NCBI RefSeq assembly: GCF_018736105.1
Contig: NZ_CP076135.1
Location: 186,001-250,000 of the forward strand
Reading direction: 5' to 3'
Origin: Bradyrhizobium sediminis
GTDB taxonomy: Bacteria; Pseudomonadota; Alphaproteobacteria; Rhizobiales; Xanthobacteraceae
DNA: 64,000 nt
Shown: in pieces, positions 26,064 to 35,163 of the stretch
Layout: the number at the start of each line of letters is the position of its first letter
Numbering within the stretch: the stretch's first letter is position 1
Translations under genes and position numbers: made by a program
Notes under the pieces: generated by a model
Database searches by the model: none
Told to the model about the DNA's origin: nothing
Seen by the model: only the letters and a program-made list of their open reading frames with translations

Positions 26064-28508
26064 TCAAAAGCGGCTTTCTTCTTCTTCGACCAGAATTTCG
26101 CGTTTGCCGGCGTGATTCGCCTGTCCGACGATGCCCTCGAGCTCCATCCGCTCCATCAGCGACGCGGCGCGGTTATATCCGATCTGCAGCCGGCGCTGGA
26201 TATAACTGGTCGAGGCCTTGCGGTCGCGCTTGACGATCGCCACCGCCTGCGCGAACAGGTCGCCGCCGCCATCGCCGCCCATGCCGGTGGAATCGAACAC
26301 CGCGCCGTCCTCGTCGGTCGGCTCTTCCGCCGTGACCGCTTCGAGATATTCGGGCTGGCCCTGCGTCTTGAGATGGCGCACCACCTTCTCGACTTCCTCG
26401 TCCGAGACGAAGGGGCCGTGGACGCGGCTGATGCGTCCGCCGCCCGCCATATAGAGCATGTCGCCCTGCCCGAGCAGCTGCTCGGCACCCATTTCACCGA
26501 GGATGGTGCGGCTGTCGATCTTCGAGGTAACCTGAAACGAGATGCGGGTCGGGAAGTTCGCCTTGATGGTGCCGGTGATGACGTCGACCGACGGCCGTTG
26601 CGTCGCCAGGATCACATGCAGGCCCGCGGCGCGCGCCATCTGCGCCAGACGCTGCACCGCGCCTTCGATATCCTTGCCGGCCACCATCATCAGGTCGGCC
26701 ATTTCGTCGACGATGATGACGATATAGGGCAGCGGATCGAGGTCGAGCTTCTCTTCCTCGTAGATCGCCTTGCCGGTTTCCTTGTCGAAACCGGTATGCA
26801 CCGTGCGCGTCAGCTCTTCGCCCTTGCCCCGCGCTTCGACCAGGCGCTGATTGTAGCCGTCGATGTTGCGGACGCCGAGCTTCGACATCTTCTTGTAGCG
26901 CTCTTCCATCTCGCGCACCGCCCACTTCAGCGCGACCACCGCCTTCTTCGGGTCGGTCACGACAGGCGTCAGCAGATGCGGGATGCCGTCATAGACCGAG
27001 AGTTCGAGCATCTTGGGATCGACCATGATCAGCCGGCACTGATCCGGCCGCAGCCGGTAGACCAGGCTGAGGATCATGGTGTTGATGGCGACCGATTTGC
27101 CGGAACCGGTGGTGCCGGCGATCAGCATATGCGGCGTTCGCGCCAGGTCGATGATGATGGATTCGCCGCCGATGTTCTTGCCGAGGCAGAGCGGCAGCTT
27201 CGCGTGCGATTCATCTTTCACCGACAGCAATTCGCGCAGGTAGACCTTTTCGCGATGCGCATTCGGCAACTCGATGCCGATGGCGTTACGGCCAGCGACC
27301 ACGGCGACGCGCGCCGACAGCGCGCTCATCGAGCGCGCGATGTCGTCGGCGAGGCCGATCACGCGCGACGATTTGATGCCGGGCGCGGGTTCGAGCTCGT
27401 ACAGCGTCACGACAGGGCCGGGATTGGCCTTGACGATCTCGCCGCGGACGCCGAAGTCGCCGAGCACGCCTTCCAGCGCGCGCGAATTGGCTTCGAGTTC
27501 CGACTTGCTCAGCGGCTGCCGGTCCGAGGCCTTCGGCGCCGTCAGCATCGACACTGCGGGCAGATCGAACTTGTCGGACGACCTGCGCGCCGGGGCGCGT
27601 GGTGCGGCCTTCTTGCGCGGGGCGCGGGCGGCGGGAACTTCCTCTTCCTCTTCGCCTTCTTCCTCGTCGTCGAAATCCTCCCCGGCCTGCGGGGCCAATG
27701 ACGGCGCGGCGCGACCGCCCAGGCTCGGCTCCTGGCGTTCGAACGAGGAGGCGCGGGGCTGCGGCGCGCTCGCCACCAGCGAACGATAGGCCAGCGCCAT
27801 TAGCCAAGACAGCCGCGCTTTGGCGCTCATGAGGGCATGAAACACCCATCCCAGCGAGACCGAACTGCGATCGTCGTCCTCTTCGAACGGCGTGTCGTCG
27901 TCCTCGATCGGCGTCAGTTCCTCTTCCTCCTGCCGCGAGCCCATGCCGCATGCAAACAGGAAGGTTGCGACCATCGCCGCGAACAGGATGACACCAAGCA
28001 CGAGGCGATAGACCAAGCCGGGCGGTCCTAACACCACGGCGGGCGCGCGCACCAGCGCGTCGCCGACGACGCCGCCAAGCCCGGTCGGCAGCGGCCACGC
28101 CCCGCCATGGGTCCAGCAGCTGGCGAAGCCCGCCGCGATCACCGTGCAGAGAATCCAGCATGCGATTCGCAGCGCTTCGCGGTCGAAGGTGCGGTGGGTC
28201 AGCATGCGCCAGCCCCACACCGCAACCGGGAGGATCAGCATGATCGCGCCGAGACCGACGATCTGCATCAGCAGATCGGCGCCGATCGCGCCGGGATAGC
28301 CGACGATGTTGCGGATCGCACGCGAGGTCGCGTGGCTGAGGCTCGGATCCTGCACCGACCAGGTCATCAGCGCCGCAGCCGCCACGCCCGACAGCGCTAT
28401 CAGCGCAAGCCCGGCGAGCTCGCGCAGCCGCCGCACCAGCGCCTCGCGGATCGACGCCGGCAAATGGCCGACCAGGGGAATGACGCGTTCGATCGCCGGC
28501 ATGCTCAT
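26064..28508 (-). CDS. ftsK: DNA translocase FtsK
   Basis: The protein has 814 residues. It pumps chromosomal DNA through the closing septum and helps resolve dimers. The N-terminus has about four membrane helices within the first 200 residues (one is [15 protein letters not shown]). Then comes an acidic and proline/arginine-rich linker with [20 protein letters not shown]. The motor has Walker A GTTGSGKS (about residues 463-470) and [12 protein letters not shown] as Walker B. The C-terminal gamma winged helix (about residues 745-814, [24 protein letters not shown]) should read KOPS sequences. It is 12 bp downstream of the aminotransferase gene. Confidence 0.96.
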   Translation of the reverse strand: MSMPAIERVIPLVGHLPASIREALVRRLRELAGLALIALSGVAAAALMTWSVQDPSLSHATSRAIRNIVGYPGAIGADLLMQIVGLGAIMLILPVAVWGWRMLTHRTFDREALRIACWILCTVIAAGFASCWTHGGAWPLPTGLGGVVGDALVRAPAVVLGPPGLVYRLVLGVILFAAMVATFLFACGMGSRQEEEELTPIEDDDTPFEEDDDRSSVSLGWVFHALMSAKARLSWLMALAYRSLVASAPQPRASSFERQEPSLGGRAAPSLAPQAGEDFDDEEEGEEEEEVPAARAPRKKAAPRAPARRSSDKFDLPAVSMLTAPKASDRQPLSKSELEANSRALEGVLGDFGVRGEIVKANPGPVVTLYELEPAPGIKSSRVIGLADDIARSMSALSARVAVVAGRNAIGIELPNAHREKVYLRELLSVKDESHAKLPLCLGKNIGGESIIIDLARTPHMLIAGTTGSGKSVAINTMILSLVYRLRPDQCRLIMVDPKMLELSVYDGIPHLLTPVVTDPKKAVVALKWAVREMEERYKKMSKLGVRNIDGYNQRLVEARGKGEELTRTVHTGFDKETGKAIYEEEKLDLDPLPYIVIIVDEMADLMMVAGKDIEGAVQRLAQMARAAGLHVILATQRPSVDVITGTIKANFPTRISFQVTSKIDSRTILGEMGAEQLLGQGDMLYMAGGGRISRVHGPFVSDEEVEKVVRHLKTQGQPEYLEAVTAEEPTDEDGAVFDSTGMGGDGGGDLFAQAVAIVKRDRKASTSYIQRRLQIGYNRAASLMERMELEGIVGQANHAGKREILVEEEESRF

Positions 28509-28520
28509 GGGCCTTCGCGA

Positions 28521-29735
28521 CTAATTCAGAATTTCGACCAGCCGGTGCAATGCCTCGGCTGTTGATTCACTGTCCGCCACCAGCGCCAGGCGGATGTAGC
28601 CGGCGCCGGGATTGCTGCCGTCGGCCTGCTGCCGCGCCAGGTAGCTTCCTGGCACCACGCGCACGCCGGCGTCCCTGTAGAGCTTCACCGCTGCGGCTTC
28701 GTCGCCGCCGCGCTCCGACACGTCGAGCCAGACGCAGAAGCCGCCGGCGGGCCTGACATAGCCGTAGCGATTGCCGAGGATCTGGTCGGCCAGATCGAAC
28801 TTGATCCGGTAGAGCCTGCGATTCTCCTCGACATGGGCCTCGTCGCCATAGGCGGCGACCGCGACATGCTGCAGCGGCACCGGCACTTGCGGGGCCGCGA
28901 CATTGCGCAGTTCGTGGAACATGCCGAGAAATTTCCTGTCGCCGGCGGCAAAGCCGACGCGCATGCCCGGCAGGTTGGAGCGCTTCGACAGCGACTGAAA
29001 CGCCACCGCATTGGTGAAATCGGGCCCGGCGCATTCCAGCATGCTGCCGGGCGCTTCCCTGGTGTAGATTTCCGAATAGCACTCGTCGCTCAGGATCATG
29101 AAGCCGAAGCGGTCGGCAAGTTGCTTGAGGCGGCTGAAGTAGCCCGGTGTCGCCACCGCGCCTTGCGGATTGGCCGGCGAGGCGATGTAGATCGCAACGG
29201 TTCGCGCCAGCGTGGCGTCATCGAGCGCGTCGAGATCGGGCAGGAATCCGTTGGCGAGCGTGGTCGGCAGATAGATCGCTTCGCACCCCGCGGCGCGCGC
29301 GCCGGCGGCGTAAGCCGGATAAAACGGATTGGGGATCAGGATCGCAGGCCTGCCCTTGCGCTCGCCGACATAGCGCGCCGCGGTGAGCGCTGCGAAAAAC
29401 AGGCCCTCGCGGCTGCCGTTCAGCACCAGAAGCTCGGTCTCGGGATCGATCGCCCGCGGCAGCTTGAACCGGGTGGAAAGCCAGGCCGCCGCCGCCCGGC
29501 GGAACGGCTCGATGCCCCTGGCGATGGGGTAGCGGCCGAAATCGGCGATGTGCTTTGCGATGACAGGACCGACAAAGGCCGGAACCGGATGCTGCGGTTC
29601 CCCTAATGACAGGGTTATCAACGGCTTAGCTGGCTGGTAGGGGGCCAATAGCTCGGTCAGCCGCGCAAATGGCGAGCGTTCGCTTTCCTGACTGCCGGCG
29701 CCCTGCGGTGCGCGGGATGAAGCGGTCATTGCCAT
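28521..29735 (-). CDS. PLP-dependent class I/II aminotransferase, DapC-like
   Basis: The protein has 404 residues. It is a fold-type I aminotransferase whose closest remembered relatives are N-succinyldiaminopimelate aminotransferases (DapC) of alphaproteobacteria, which would place it in lysine and peptidoglycan precursor synthesis. Motifs are LSLGEPQHPVP near residue 43, YIASPANPQGAVAT with the PLP-contacting Asn, SDECYSEIY, and FQSLSKRSNLPGMRVGF with the Schiff-base Lys (about residue 247). The gene precedes ftsK by 12 bp and has a CtrA-type box 87 bp upstream of its start. Substrate assignment is uncertain. Confidence 0.83.
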   Translation of the reverse strand: MAMTASSRAPQGAGSQESERSPFARLTELLAPYQPAKPLITLSLGEPQHPVPAFVGPVIAKHIADFGRYPIARGIEPFRRAAAAWLSTRFKLPRAIDPETELLVLNGSREGLFFAALTAARYVGERKGRPAILIPNPFYPAYAAGARAAGCEAIYLPTTLANGFLPDLDALDDATLARTVAIYIASPANPQGAVATPGYFSRLKQLADRFGFMILSDECYSEIYTREAPGSMLECAGPDFTNAVAFQSLSKRSNLPGMRVGFAAGDRKFLGMFHELRNVAAPQVPVPLQHVAVAAYGDEAHVEENRRLYRIKFDLADQILGNRYGYVRPAGGFCVWLDVSERGGDEAAAVKLYRDAGVRVVPGSYLARQQADGSNPGAGYIRLALVADSESTAEALHRLVEILN

Positions 29736-29821
29736 GGATGAAGCGCCAGCACTCTCGGGACAGCCGGCCGCATCTTAAAGACCGGCCGGAAACGGATCAA
29801 ACCACCATAGATACGGCGAGG

Positions 29822-29836
29822 TTAAGACGCGATTAA
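29822..29836. promoter_or_regulatory. CtrA binding-site consensus
   Basis: TTAA-GACGCGA-TTAA followed by C is an exact match to TTAA-N7-TTAAC, the full site of the cell-cycle regulator CtrA. It lies 87-101 bp upstream of the start of the aminotransferase-ftsK-lolA gene set. Distance and orientation allow promoter control of that operon. Confidence 0.6.
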
Positions 29837-29930
29837 CCATCGGTGCCGGCGAGCATTTTGCTGATGATGGCCCTGTCAACGAGGCACAATATTCCGAAGG
29901 CAGCACGATGGCTGCGAGTCGAGGCATCCT

Positions 29931-29963
29931 ACTTTGCATGGGGTTGTTTTCGCGTTTTTTTGT
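29931..29963. repeat. Dispersed 33-bp repeat, family G copy 1
   Basis: The sequence runs from ACTTTGCATGGGG through TTGTTTTCG to a T-rich end (GTTTTTTTGT). It matches 61066-61097 except for one substitution and one T fewer there. Both copies lie just beyond the 3' end or in the flank of minus-strand operons. I recall closely similar words in other Bradyrhizobium intergenic regions. Confidence 0.7.
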
Positions 29964-29984
29964 AGAGGCCCTGAGGTTGTCCGC

Positions 29985-30914
29985 TCAATCCTCCCCTCTG
30001 AAACTCATCAGGCGCCGGATCATCCGGATGTTGGCATAGTCGACCATCTTGCCGTCGACCGTGACCGCGCCCTGCCCGTTCCGCGCCGCCTCCTCCAGCG
30101 CCGCGACCGCGCGCTCGGCGTAGGCGAGTTCGTCCTCCGACGGGATGAAGGCATCGCGCGTCGGCTCGATCTGGCTCGGATGGATGACCTGCTTGCCGTC
30201 ATACCCCATCGCGGCTGCCTTGGCTGCCGTCGATGCGGTAGCGATCGCGTCGCGGAACGCGCCGCAGGGACCGTCGATCGCGCGCAATCCGAATGCCCGC
30301 GCGGCGACCAGCAGGCGCATCATCGGATAGGCGAACAGATCGAGCGGGACTGTGGGATGGCCGTCCGCAGCACTGCCGACATGGCGGTATCCCGACGGCG
30401 ATGCGCCGATCTCCGCGCTGCGCGCTCCGATCGAGGCTGCGAAGTCGCCGACGCCAAGATGCAACGCGGTCACCAGCGGGTCCGCCGCCGCCAGGGTTTC
30501 GACATTGACGAGGCCGCGAGCGGTCTCGATCAGCAATTCCATCGTGGCGGGCGCGGCGCGCGTTCCCGCGGCCTCGGTGATCCAGCGGGCAATTTTCGCC
30601 ACGTCGGCGACCGACTCCGCCTTCGGGATGATGAAGGCGTCGAGCCGCTCGATCCCGCCGAGGCGCGCGATTTCCGCCTGAATCGACGGGCTGTCGATCG
30701 CATTCAGCCGCACGGTCACGGTCTTTCGACCCCAATCGTGAGCGGTCAATGCGTTTGCGGCCGCTTCCAGTGCTGCCGCCTTTTCGGCCGGCGGCACCGC
30801 GTCCTCGAGATCCATGTACACGGCGTCGGCGGCCGATGCGGCGGCATTCTGCACCAGCCGGGCGCGGTGGGCCGGAACGGCGAGATAGGTTCGGGTCAGT
30901 CGCGGCGTGGTCAT
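29985..30914 (-). CDS. HpcH/HpaI aldolase / citrate lyase beta (CitE)-family CoA-ester lyase
   Basis: The protein has 309 residues. Family members cleave or form malyl-, citramalyl- or beta-methylmalyl-CoA type esters in a TIM barrel. Motifs are RTYLAVPAHRARLVQNAAAS, ADAVYMDLEDAVPPAEKAAA with the metal-binding acidic residues (about residues 30-42), VRLNAIDSP with the conserved Arg, and LLIETARGLVNVETLA with the second metal-binding Glu. The C-terminal GYDGKQVIHPSQI is typical. The start overlaps the end of the CaiB gene by 4 bp, so it is coupled to CoA-transferase production. The substrate is unknown. Confidence 0.87.
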   Translation of the reverse strand: MTTPRLTRTYLAVPAHRARLVQNAAASAADAVYMDLEDAVPPAEKAAALEAAANALTAHDWGRKTVTVRLNAIDSPSIQAEIARLGGIERLDAFIIPKAESVADVAKIARWITEAAGTRAAPATMELLIETARGLVNVETLAAADPLVTALHLGVGDFAASIGARSAEIGASPSGYRHVGSAADGHPTVPLDLFAYPMMRLLVAARAFGLRAIDGPCGAFRDAIATASTAAKAAAMGYDGKQVIHPSQIEPTRDAFIPSEDELAYAERAVAALEEAARNGQGAVTVDGKMVDYANIRMIRRLMSFRGED

Positions 30915-32083
30915 GTCCGGGAATTTTCCAATAGTCCGAGTTCGGTGAGGATGGCGTCGGTATGCTCGCCGACCGCGGGAATATCGCCCATCACGGGTTC
31001 GACGCCGGGAATGGTGATGGCGGGCAGAAAGCTCATCAGCGGGCCGTTCGGCGAGCCCACCCTGTGGACGCGGTCGCGGGCATGAAGCTGCGGATGGCGC
31101 AGGAAGCTTTCAACCGTATTCATGTTGGCGTTGGCAATGGCGGCGGCGTCGAGCCGCTGGATCACCTGCTCCGCCGAAAATTTCGCGAAATGCTGCTCGA
31201 TCAGCGCCTCCAGCGCGTCGCGATTCTTCATGCGCTGCGGATTGTCGCAAAAGCGCGGGTCGCCGGCCAGCGCCGCGTCTTCCAGCACCTGCGCGCACAG
31301 CGCCGTCCATTCGCGCGCGTTCTGAATGCCGAAGAACACCACGCGGCCGTCGCCGCAGCGAAACGGGCCGTAGGGCGCGATGGTGGCGTGACGGGTGCCG
31401 GTGCGGACCAGCGGCTTGCCGGCGCCATCGGTGTAATAGGCGGGATAGCTCATCCACTCGGTCATGGAATCGAACAGCGAGACCTCGAACGCCATGCCCT
31501 TGCCGGTGCGCTCGCGATTGAACAACGCCATCAGCACGCCGTTGACGATGTACATGCCGGTCGCGGTGTCGACGACGGCGATGCCGCATTTGGCCGGCTG
31601 TTCCTCGGTGCCGTTGATCGACAGAAACCCCGCTTCGCACTGGACCAGGAGATCGTAGGCTTTCTTCTCGCTGTAGGGGCCGCCGCTGCCATAGCCGGAG
31701 ATGTCGCAGGCGATCAGGCGGGGAAAACGCTCCACCAGCGCCGCGGCATCGAGGCCGAGGCGTTTGGCGGCGCCCGGCGCCAGATTTTGCAGGAATACGT
31801 CCGCCTGCGGCAGCAGCGCATCGAGCACGCGCCTGCCTTCGCTGCTCTTGACGTCGAGCGCGAGGCTCTCTTTCGACCGGTTGGTCCAGGCGAACTGGCT
31901 CGACATCCCGTTCATCACGTAATCATAGTCGCGGCAGAAATCGCCCTTGCCCGGTCGCTCGATCTTGATCACCCGCGCGCCCCAGTCGGCCAGATGGCGG
32001 CTCGCCAGCGGCGCCGCGATGGCCTGTTCGAGCGAGACGACGGTGATGCCGGACAATGGCAGCGGTGGCGATTCCGGGTTCAT
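30911..32083 (-). CDS. CaiB/BaiF-family (type III) CoA-transferase
   Basis: The protein has 390 residues from the ATG at 32081-32083. These enzymes move CoA between carboxylic acids through an aspartyl intermediate. Features are LSGITVVSLEQAIAAPLASRHLADWGARVIKIERP (in pieces) at the N-terminus, the LDVKSSEGRRVLDALL and NLAPGAAKRLGLD segments, then ACDISGYGSGGPYSEKKAYDLLVQCEAGFL. The catalytic Asp is probably in AYDLLVQ (about residue 150). The open frame continues far upstream, but that stretch belongs to the GFA gene in another frame. It overlaps the CitE-type gene by 4 bp. Confidence 0.9.
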   Translation of the reverse strand: MNPESPPLPLSGITVVSLEQAIAAPLASRHLADWGARVIKIERPGKGDFCRDYDYVMNGMSSQFAWTNRSKESLALDVKSSEGRRVLDALLPQADVFLQNLAPGAAKRLGLDAAALVERFPRLIACDISGYGSGGPYSEKKAYDLLVQCEAGFLSINGTEEQPAKCGIAVVDTATGMYIVNGVLMALFNRERTGKGMAFEVSLFDSMTEWMSYPAYYTDGAGKPLVRTGTRHATIAPYGPFRCGDGRVVFFGIQNAREWTALCAQVLEDAALAGDPRFCDNPQRMKNRDALEALIEQHFAKFSAEQVIQRLDAAAIANANMNTVESFLRHPQLHARDRVHRVGSPNGPLMSFLPAITIPGVEPVMGDIPAVGEHTDAILTELGLLENSRT

Positions 32084-32139
32084 GGATAATCTCCGGCGCG
32101 AAAAGCGCGCATTGGCCGAGGGCGCACGCGAAACGTCCG

Positions 32140-32547
32140 CTATCGTTTCGGCAGCCGCTCGAAGCTCGGCACCCCCTCGGGGATGTGATGGAAGGCCTGC
32201 TTGTCGATGGTGTAGATCGCCATCTGCGGCGTGCCAAACAGGCTGGGATCGTCGAGCGTCCCGACCTTGAGGACCACGCCGGGCAACCCCCGCGGCCGTG
32301 TCACGACATGGGTGCCGCATTCGGCGCAGAATTCCCGCGTCACGGGGCGTTCGAGGTCGCTGCGGGTAAATTGCCTGGGCGTGCCCTTGGTGTATTTGAA
32401 GCCGTCGATCGGCATCATGATGAAGGTGTTTGGCGAGCCGCCGGTGATATATTGGCATTCCCGGCAGTGGCACTGCGCCTTCATCATCGGTTCGCCCTCG
32501 GCGGCATAACGCAGTGCGCCGCAATAGCATCCGCCCTCGAGCTTCAT
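32140..32547 (-). CDS. GFA-domain (glutathione-dependent formaldehyde-activating-like) zinc protein
   Basis: The protein has 135 residues from the ATG at 32545-32547. The zinc-binding pattern of the GFA fold is intact: GGCYCGALRY near the start, AQCHCRECQ in the middle and FCAECGTHV after it. These proteins bind zinc and small thiols, and few have an established activity. The translation start follows a run of eleven Gs (minus strand) at ideal Shine-Dalgarno distance (6 bases). It lies between the acyl-CoA synthetase gene and the CaiB gene, in their direction. Confidence 0.88.
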   Translation of the reverse strand: MKLEGGCYCGALRYAAEGEPMMKAQCHCRECQYITGGSPNTFIMMPIDGFKYTKGTPRQFTRSDLERPVTREFCAECGTHVVTRPRGLPGVVLKVGTLDDPSLFGTPQMAIYTIDKQAFHHIPEGVPSFERLPKR

Positions 32548-32553
32548 GGCATT

Positions 32554-32564
32554 CCCCCCCCCCC
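32554..32564 (-). repeat. Homopolymer tract of eleven G (minus strand) at a ribosome binding site
   Basis: Eleven consecutive Cs on the plus strand run from the stop codon of the upstream ligase gene to 6 bases before the GFA start codon. The tract takes the place of the Shine-Dalgarno sequence. Such runs slip during replication and could vary GFA translation. Confidence 0.75.
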
Positions 32565-34786
32565 TAGTGTTTGGCGGCGGCGCTGGCCGCGGCATTGTTG
32601 AGCACGATCAGGCCGTCCACGGCGACGCCGAGTTTGCCGTTGATCAGGAACGGATTGACGTCGATCGAAGCGATGCGGTTGCCGGCGTCCGCCATCAGGT
32701 TGGAGAGACCGACGAGGGCTTTCACCGCCGAAGCCTCGTGCAACGCGGGCTTGCCGCGATAACCCCCGATCTTCACGCCGGCCTTGGTCCGGTTGATCAA
32801 TTGTCTTGCCTCGGCCGCATCCAGCGGCGCGCCGGCCAGTGCGACATCCTTCATCAGTTCGATATCGACGCCGCCGGTGCCGAACAGCACCACCGGCCCC
32901 ATTTCGGCGTCGAGCGAGGCTCCGATCACGAGTTCGAGGTCGGCCTTGACCTGCTGCGCGATCAGGATGCCTTCGAGCTTCGGCTTGCTCTTGAGCTTCT
33001 TCACCCGCGCCGTGATGTCGTTGAATGCCTTCTTTACCTCGGCCGCGCTGTTGAGGTTCAGCACCACGCCGCCGATGTCGGATTTGTGCAGGATGTCGGC
33101 GCTCACCACCTTTGCCACCACGGGAAAGCCGATCTTTTTTGCGATCTTGACGGCTTCTGCCGCAGTCTGCGCGATCTCTTCCCTGGAGACCGGAATGCCG
33201 TAGGCCTTCAGGAGCTTCTTCGACGCCACCTCGTCGAGCGCCGCAGCACCATTGGCGTTCTTCAGCGTCTTCTCCAGCACCGCGCGCGCCGAAGGTTTCG
33301 AACTCGACACGATATCGGGCACCACCTTGCGCAAGCCGGCATAGTCGATCAAGGCCTTGATCGCGCCGACCGCGCGGTCGAGACCCTGCATGACCGCGAT
33401 ATTCGGCAGCGATTTTCGCAGGCCCTTGGTGAATTCGGTAAAGCCGATCGACATCGTGCTGATGTAGACCACGGGCTTTGCGGCGGCGCCGGCCATTTCG
33501 TTGACAATGCGCAGATTGCGTTCGCGCAATTCATGTGGCGCCTTGGGCAATTCGGCGTCGATGATGACGATGTCGGTGTCGGGGTCGTCGATCATGACCT
33601 TGATCGACGCCATATAGACCGAGGGATCCACCACCGCGGCAAAGCCGGCGTCGAGCGGATTGCCGACGATGCTGCCGGGGCCGAGCATCTTCGCCAGTTT
33701 TTCGGTGGCGGCGGGGCTCAGCGGGGCGAAGTTCAGACCCGCCGAATGGAATGCATCGATCAGAAGACCGCGCTTGCCGCCGGACAGCGACACGGCGGCG
33801 AGCCGATTGCTCTTCGGCGGTTCGGCATGAACGAAGCATTCGGTGGTTTCGATCAGTTCGTCGAGGCCGCGGACGCGAATCACGCCTTCCCGGGTCGAGA
33901 TGGCGTCGAACGTCTCGATCGAGCCGGCGAGCGCGCCGGTGTGTGCCATCGCGGCGGCGCGTCCGCCTTCGGAAGCGCCGAGCTTCAGGGCAATGACGGG
34001 TTTGCCGGCGGCACGCGCGGCCTTGCAGGCTTCGCGAAACACCTTGGTGTTACGCACACCCTCGAGATAGACCACGATTACCCGAATCGACGGGTCGGCG
34101 GCGAAATAGCTCATGAGATCGGGCGTCTCGAGGCCGGTTTCGTTGCCTGTCGTGACCATGTAGCCGACGCCGACGCCGCGATCCTCCAGCGCCTGGCGGA
34201 TCGCCATCACGATCGCGCCGGATTGGCCGGCGATCGCCACCGGGCCGGCCTCCATGGTGACGATGCGGTCGTCGATGTTGGTGAACAGGTTCTCGCCGGC
34301 GCTGAGGTTGCCGAGGCAGTTCGGGCCGGTGACGGCGAGGCCGGTCTCCTTGACCGCCTGCTTCAGTTCGACCGCCAGCCGCTGGCTTTCCTCGTCCTGC
34401 AATTCGCTGAAGCCCGATGTGACGATGGTGGCCGAGCGCGCACCCGCGGCGGCGGCGTCTCGGATCACCTGCACCGCGAAACGCGCCGGCACCAGCACCA
34501 GCACGTGATCCGGTTTGTCCGGCAGGCTGGCGAAATCCTTGTAGCAGGGCACGCCCCAGATCGATTCGCGCTTGGAATTGATCGGATAGAGACCGCCCGC
34601 GAACTTGTACTTGATCAGGTTGTTCCAGATGCGCTCGGCATAGTTGCCCGGCTTGTCGGTGGCGCCGACCAGAACGATGTTGCGCGGGTGCAGCATCGCG
34701 TGGATGCTTTTCACGACGTCGCTGGCGCTGGCGGAGGGTGACCATTTGCCGGCCGAACCGGACGCATTGCTGGCGTGGGCTTCCAT
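32564..34786 (-). CDS. Acetate/acyl-CoA ligase (ADP-forming), fused alpha-beta subunits
   Basis: The protein has 740 residues. It interconverts an acyl-CoA, ADP and phosphate with the acid, CoA and ATP. The N-terminal CoA-binding part starts MLHPRNIVLVGATDKPGNY, and VTGPNCLGNLS and IAGQSGAIVMAI belong to the succinyl-CoA-ligase-like domain. AMAHTGALAGS carries the likely phospho-His (about residue 273). The C-terminal half is an ATP-grasp domain (about residues 515-740) with GFPVVAKVVSADILHKSDIGGV (in pieces). It heads the operon with GFA, CaiB and CitE genes, so it probably supplies or recycles their CoA-ester. Confidence 0.88.
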   Translation of the reverse strand: MEAHASNASGSAGKWSPSASASDVVKSIHAMLHPRNIVLVGATDKPGNYAERIWNNLIKYKFAGGLYPINSKRESIWGVPCYKDFASLPDKPDHVLVLVPARFAVQVIRDAAAAGARSATIVTSGFSELQDEESQRLAVELKQAVKETGLAVTGPNCLGNLSAGENLFTNIDDRIVTMEAGPVAIAGQSGAIVMAIRQALEDRGVGVGYMVTTGNETGLETPDLMSYFAADPSIRVIVVYLEGVRNTKVFREACKAARAAGKPVIALKLGASEGGRAAAMAHTGALAGSIETFDAISTREGVIRVRGLDELIETTECFVHAEPPKSNRLAAVSLSGGKRGLLIDAFHSAGLNFAPLSPAATEKLAKMLGPGSIVGNPLDAGFAAVVDPSVYMASIKVMIDDPDTDIVIIDAELPKAPHELRERNLRIVNEMAGAAAKPVVYISTMSIGFTEFTKGLRKSLPNIAVMQGLDRAVGAIKALIDYAGLRKVVPDIVSSSKPSARAVLEKTLKNANGAAALDEVASKKLLKAYGIPVSREEIAQTAAEAVKIAKKIGFPVVAKVVSADILHKSDIGGVVLNLNSAAEVKKAFNDITARVKKLKSKPKLEGILIAQQVKADLELVIGASLDAEMGPVVLFGTGGVDIELMKDVALAGAPLDAAEARQLINRTKAGVKIGGYRGKPALHEASAVKALVGLSNLMADAGNRIASIDVNPFLINGKLGVAVDGLIVLNNAAASAAAKH

Positions 34787-35047
34787 AAGCGTTTCTCACC
34801 CTTTGATGCATTGTTGTTTTTTTGCGCGGGACGGAATTCAGCCCGCTGCGCCGGCAGTTGATCTGCCTTTGAACGGAGACGGAAACAAACAGTTCATTTC
34901 CTCCCGCGTCAACACGCGCTCGCCGGGTGCCCGGCTCGCATATTTGCCGGAAGCCTCGGTTTCCGGTTTTGGCGCGATTTCCTCGACGGAACCGGCGATC
35001 GCCCCCGCATCGAGCGCGGGCCAGCTTCGCCGCCAAAACGCTTTCGA

Positions 35048-35084
35048 CAAAAAGAAAGGGGCTCCAACTTGCGCTGGAGCCCCT
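35048..35084 (-). terminator. Rho-independent terminator downstream of amtB
   Basis: On the minus strand a 10-bp stem (GGGGCTCCA against TGGAGCCCC plus one A-T pair, 8-base loop) is followed by TTTCTTTTTG. Stem and T tract are both good. It lies about 80 bp after the amtB stop. Confidence 0.85.
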
Positions 35085-35128
35085 CAACGGTCGGGGCATT
35101 GCCGGGTATGTGCCCGAACCGTAGTTCT

Positions 35129-35154
35129 GGGCGCGATCCCGTGAGATCGCGCCC
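35129..35154 (-). terminator. Strong hairpin immediately after amtB
   Basis: A perfect 10-bp stem GGGCGCGATC / GATCGCGCCC with loop CCGTGA lies 10 bp after the amtB stop codon. There is no T tract, so it is more likely a 3'-end stabiliser or processing element acting with the terminator further on. Confidence 0.6.
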
Positions 35155-35163
35155 CCGGGAGAC

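Larger units (their letters stand above)
34787..35163. other. 377-bp gap between the acyl-CoA ligase and amtB genes
   Basis: It holds the end of the amtB transcript (two hairpins, listed separately) and the upstream region of the ligase operon. A 70-codon minus-strand frame (34838-35050, TTG start inside the terminator T tract) is open but has no ribosome binding site I trust and no family I recognise. No convincing promoter was found for the ligase gene. Confidence 0.5.

Noticed and set aside
32084..32530. Long N-terminal extension of the CaiB-family CoA transferase
   Set aside because: It overlaps the GFA gene on the same strand in another frame and carries no CoA-transferase motifs; the family starts at LSGITVV-type sequence.
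32546..34741. 731-codon plus-strand frame opposite the acyl-CoA ligase gene
   Set aside because: It is an antisense shadow of a high-GC gene; the minus-strand protein has clear family motifs and the plus-strand one has none.
34838..35050. 70-codon minus-strand frame between ligase and amtB genes
   Set aside because: It begins with TTG inside the T tract of the amtB terminator, lacks a credible ribosome binding site and matches no family I know. A proteomics hit would change this.
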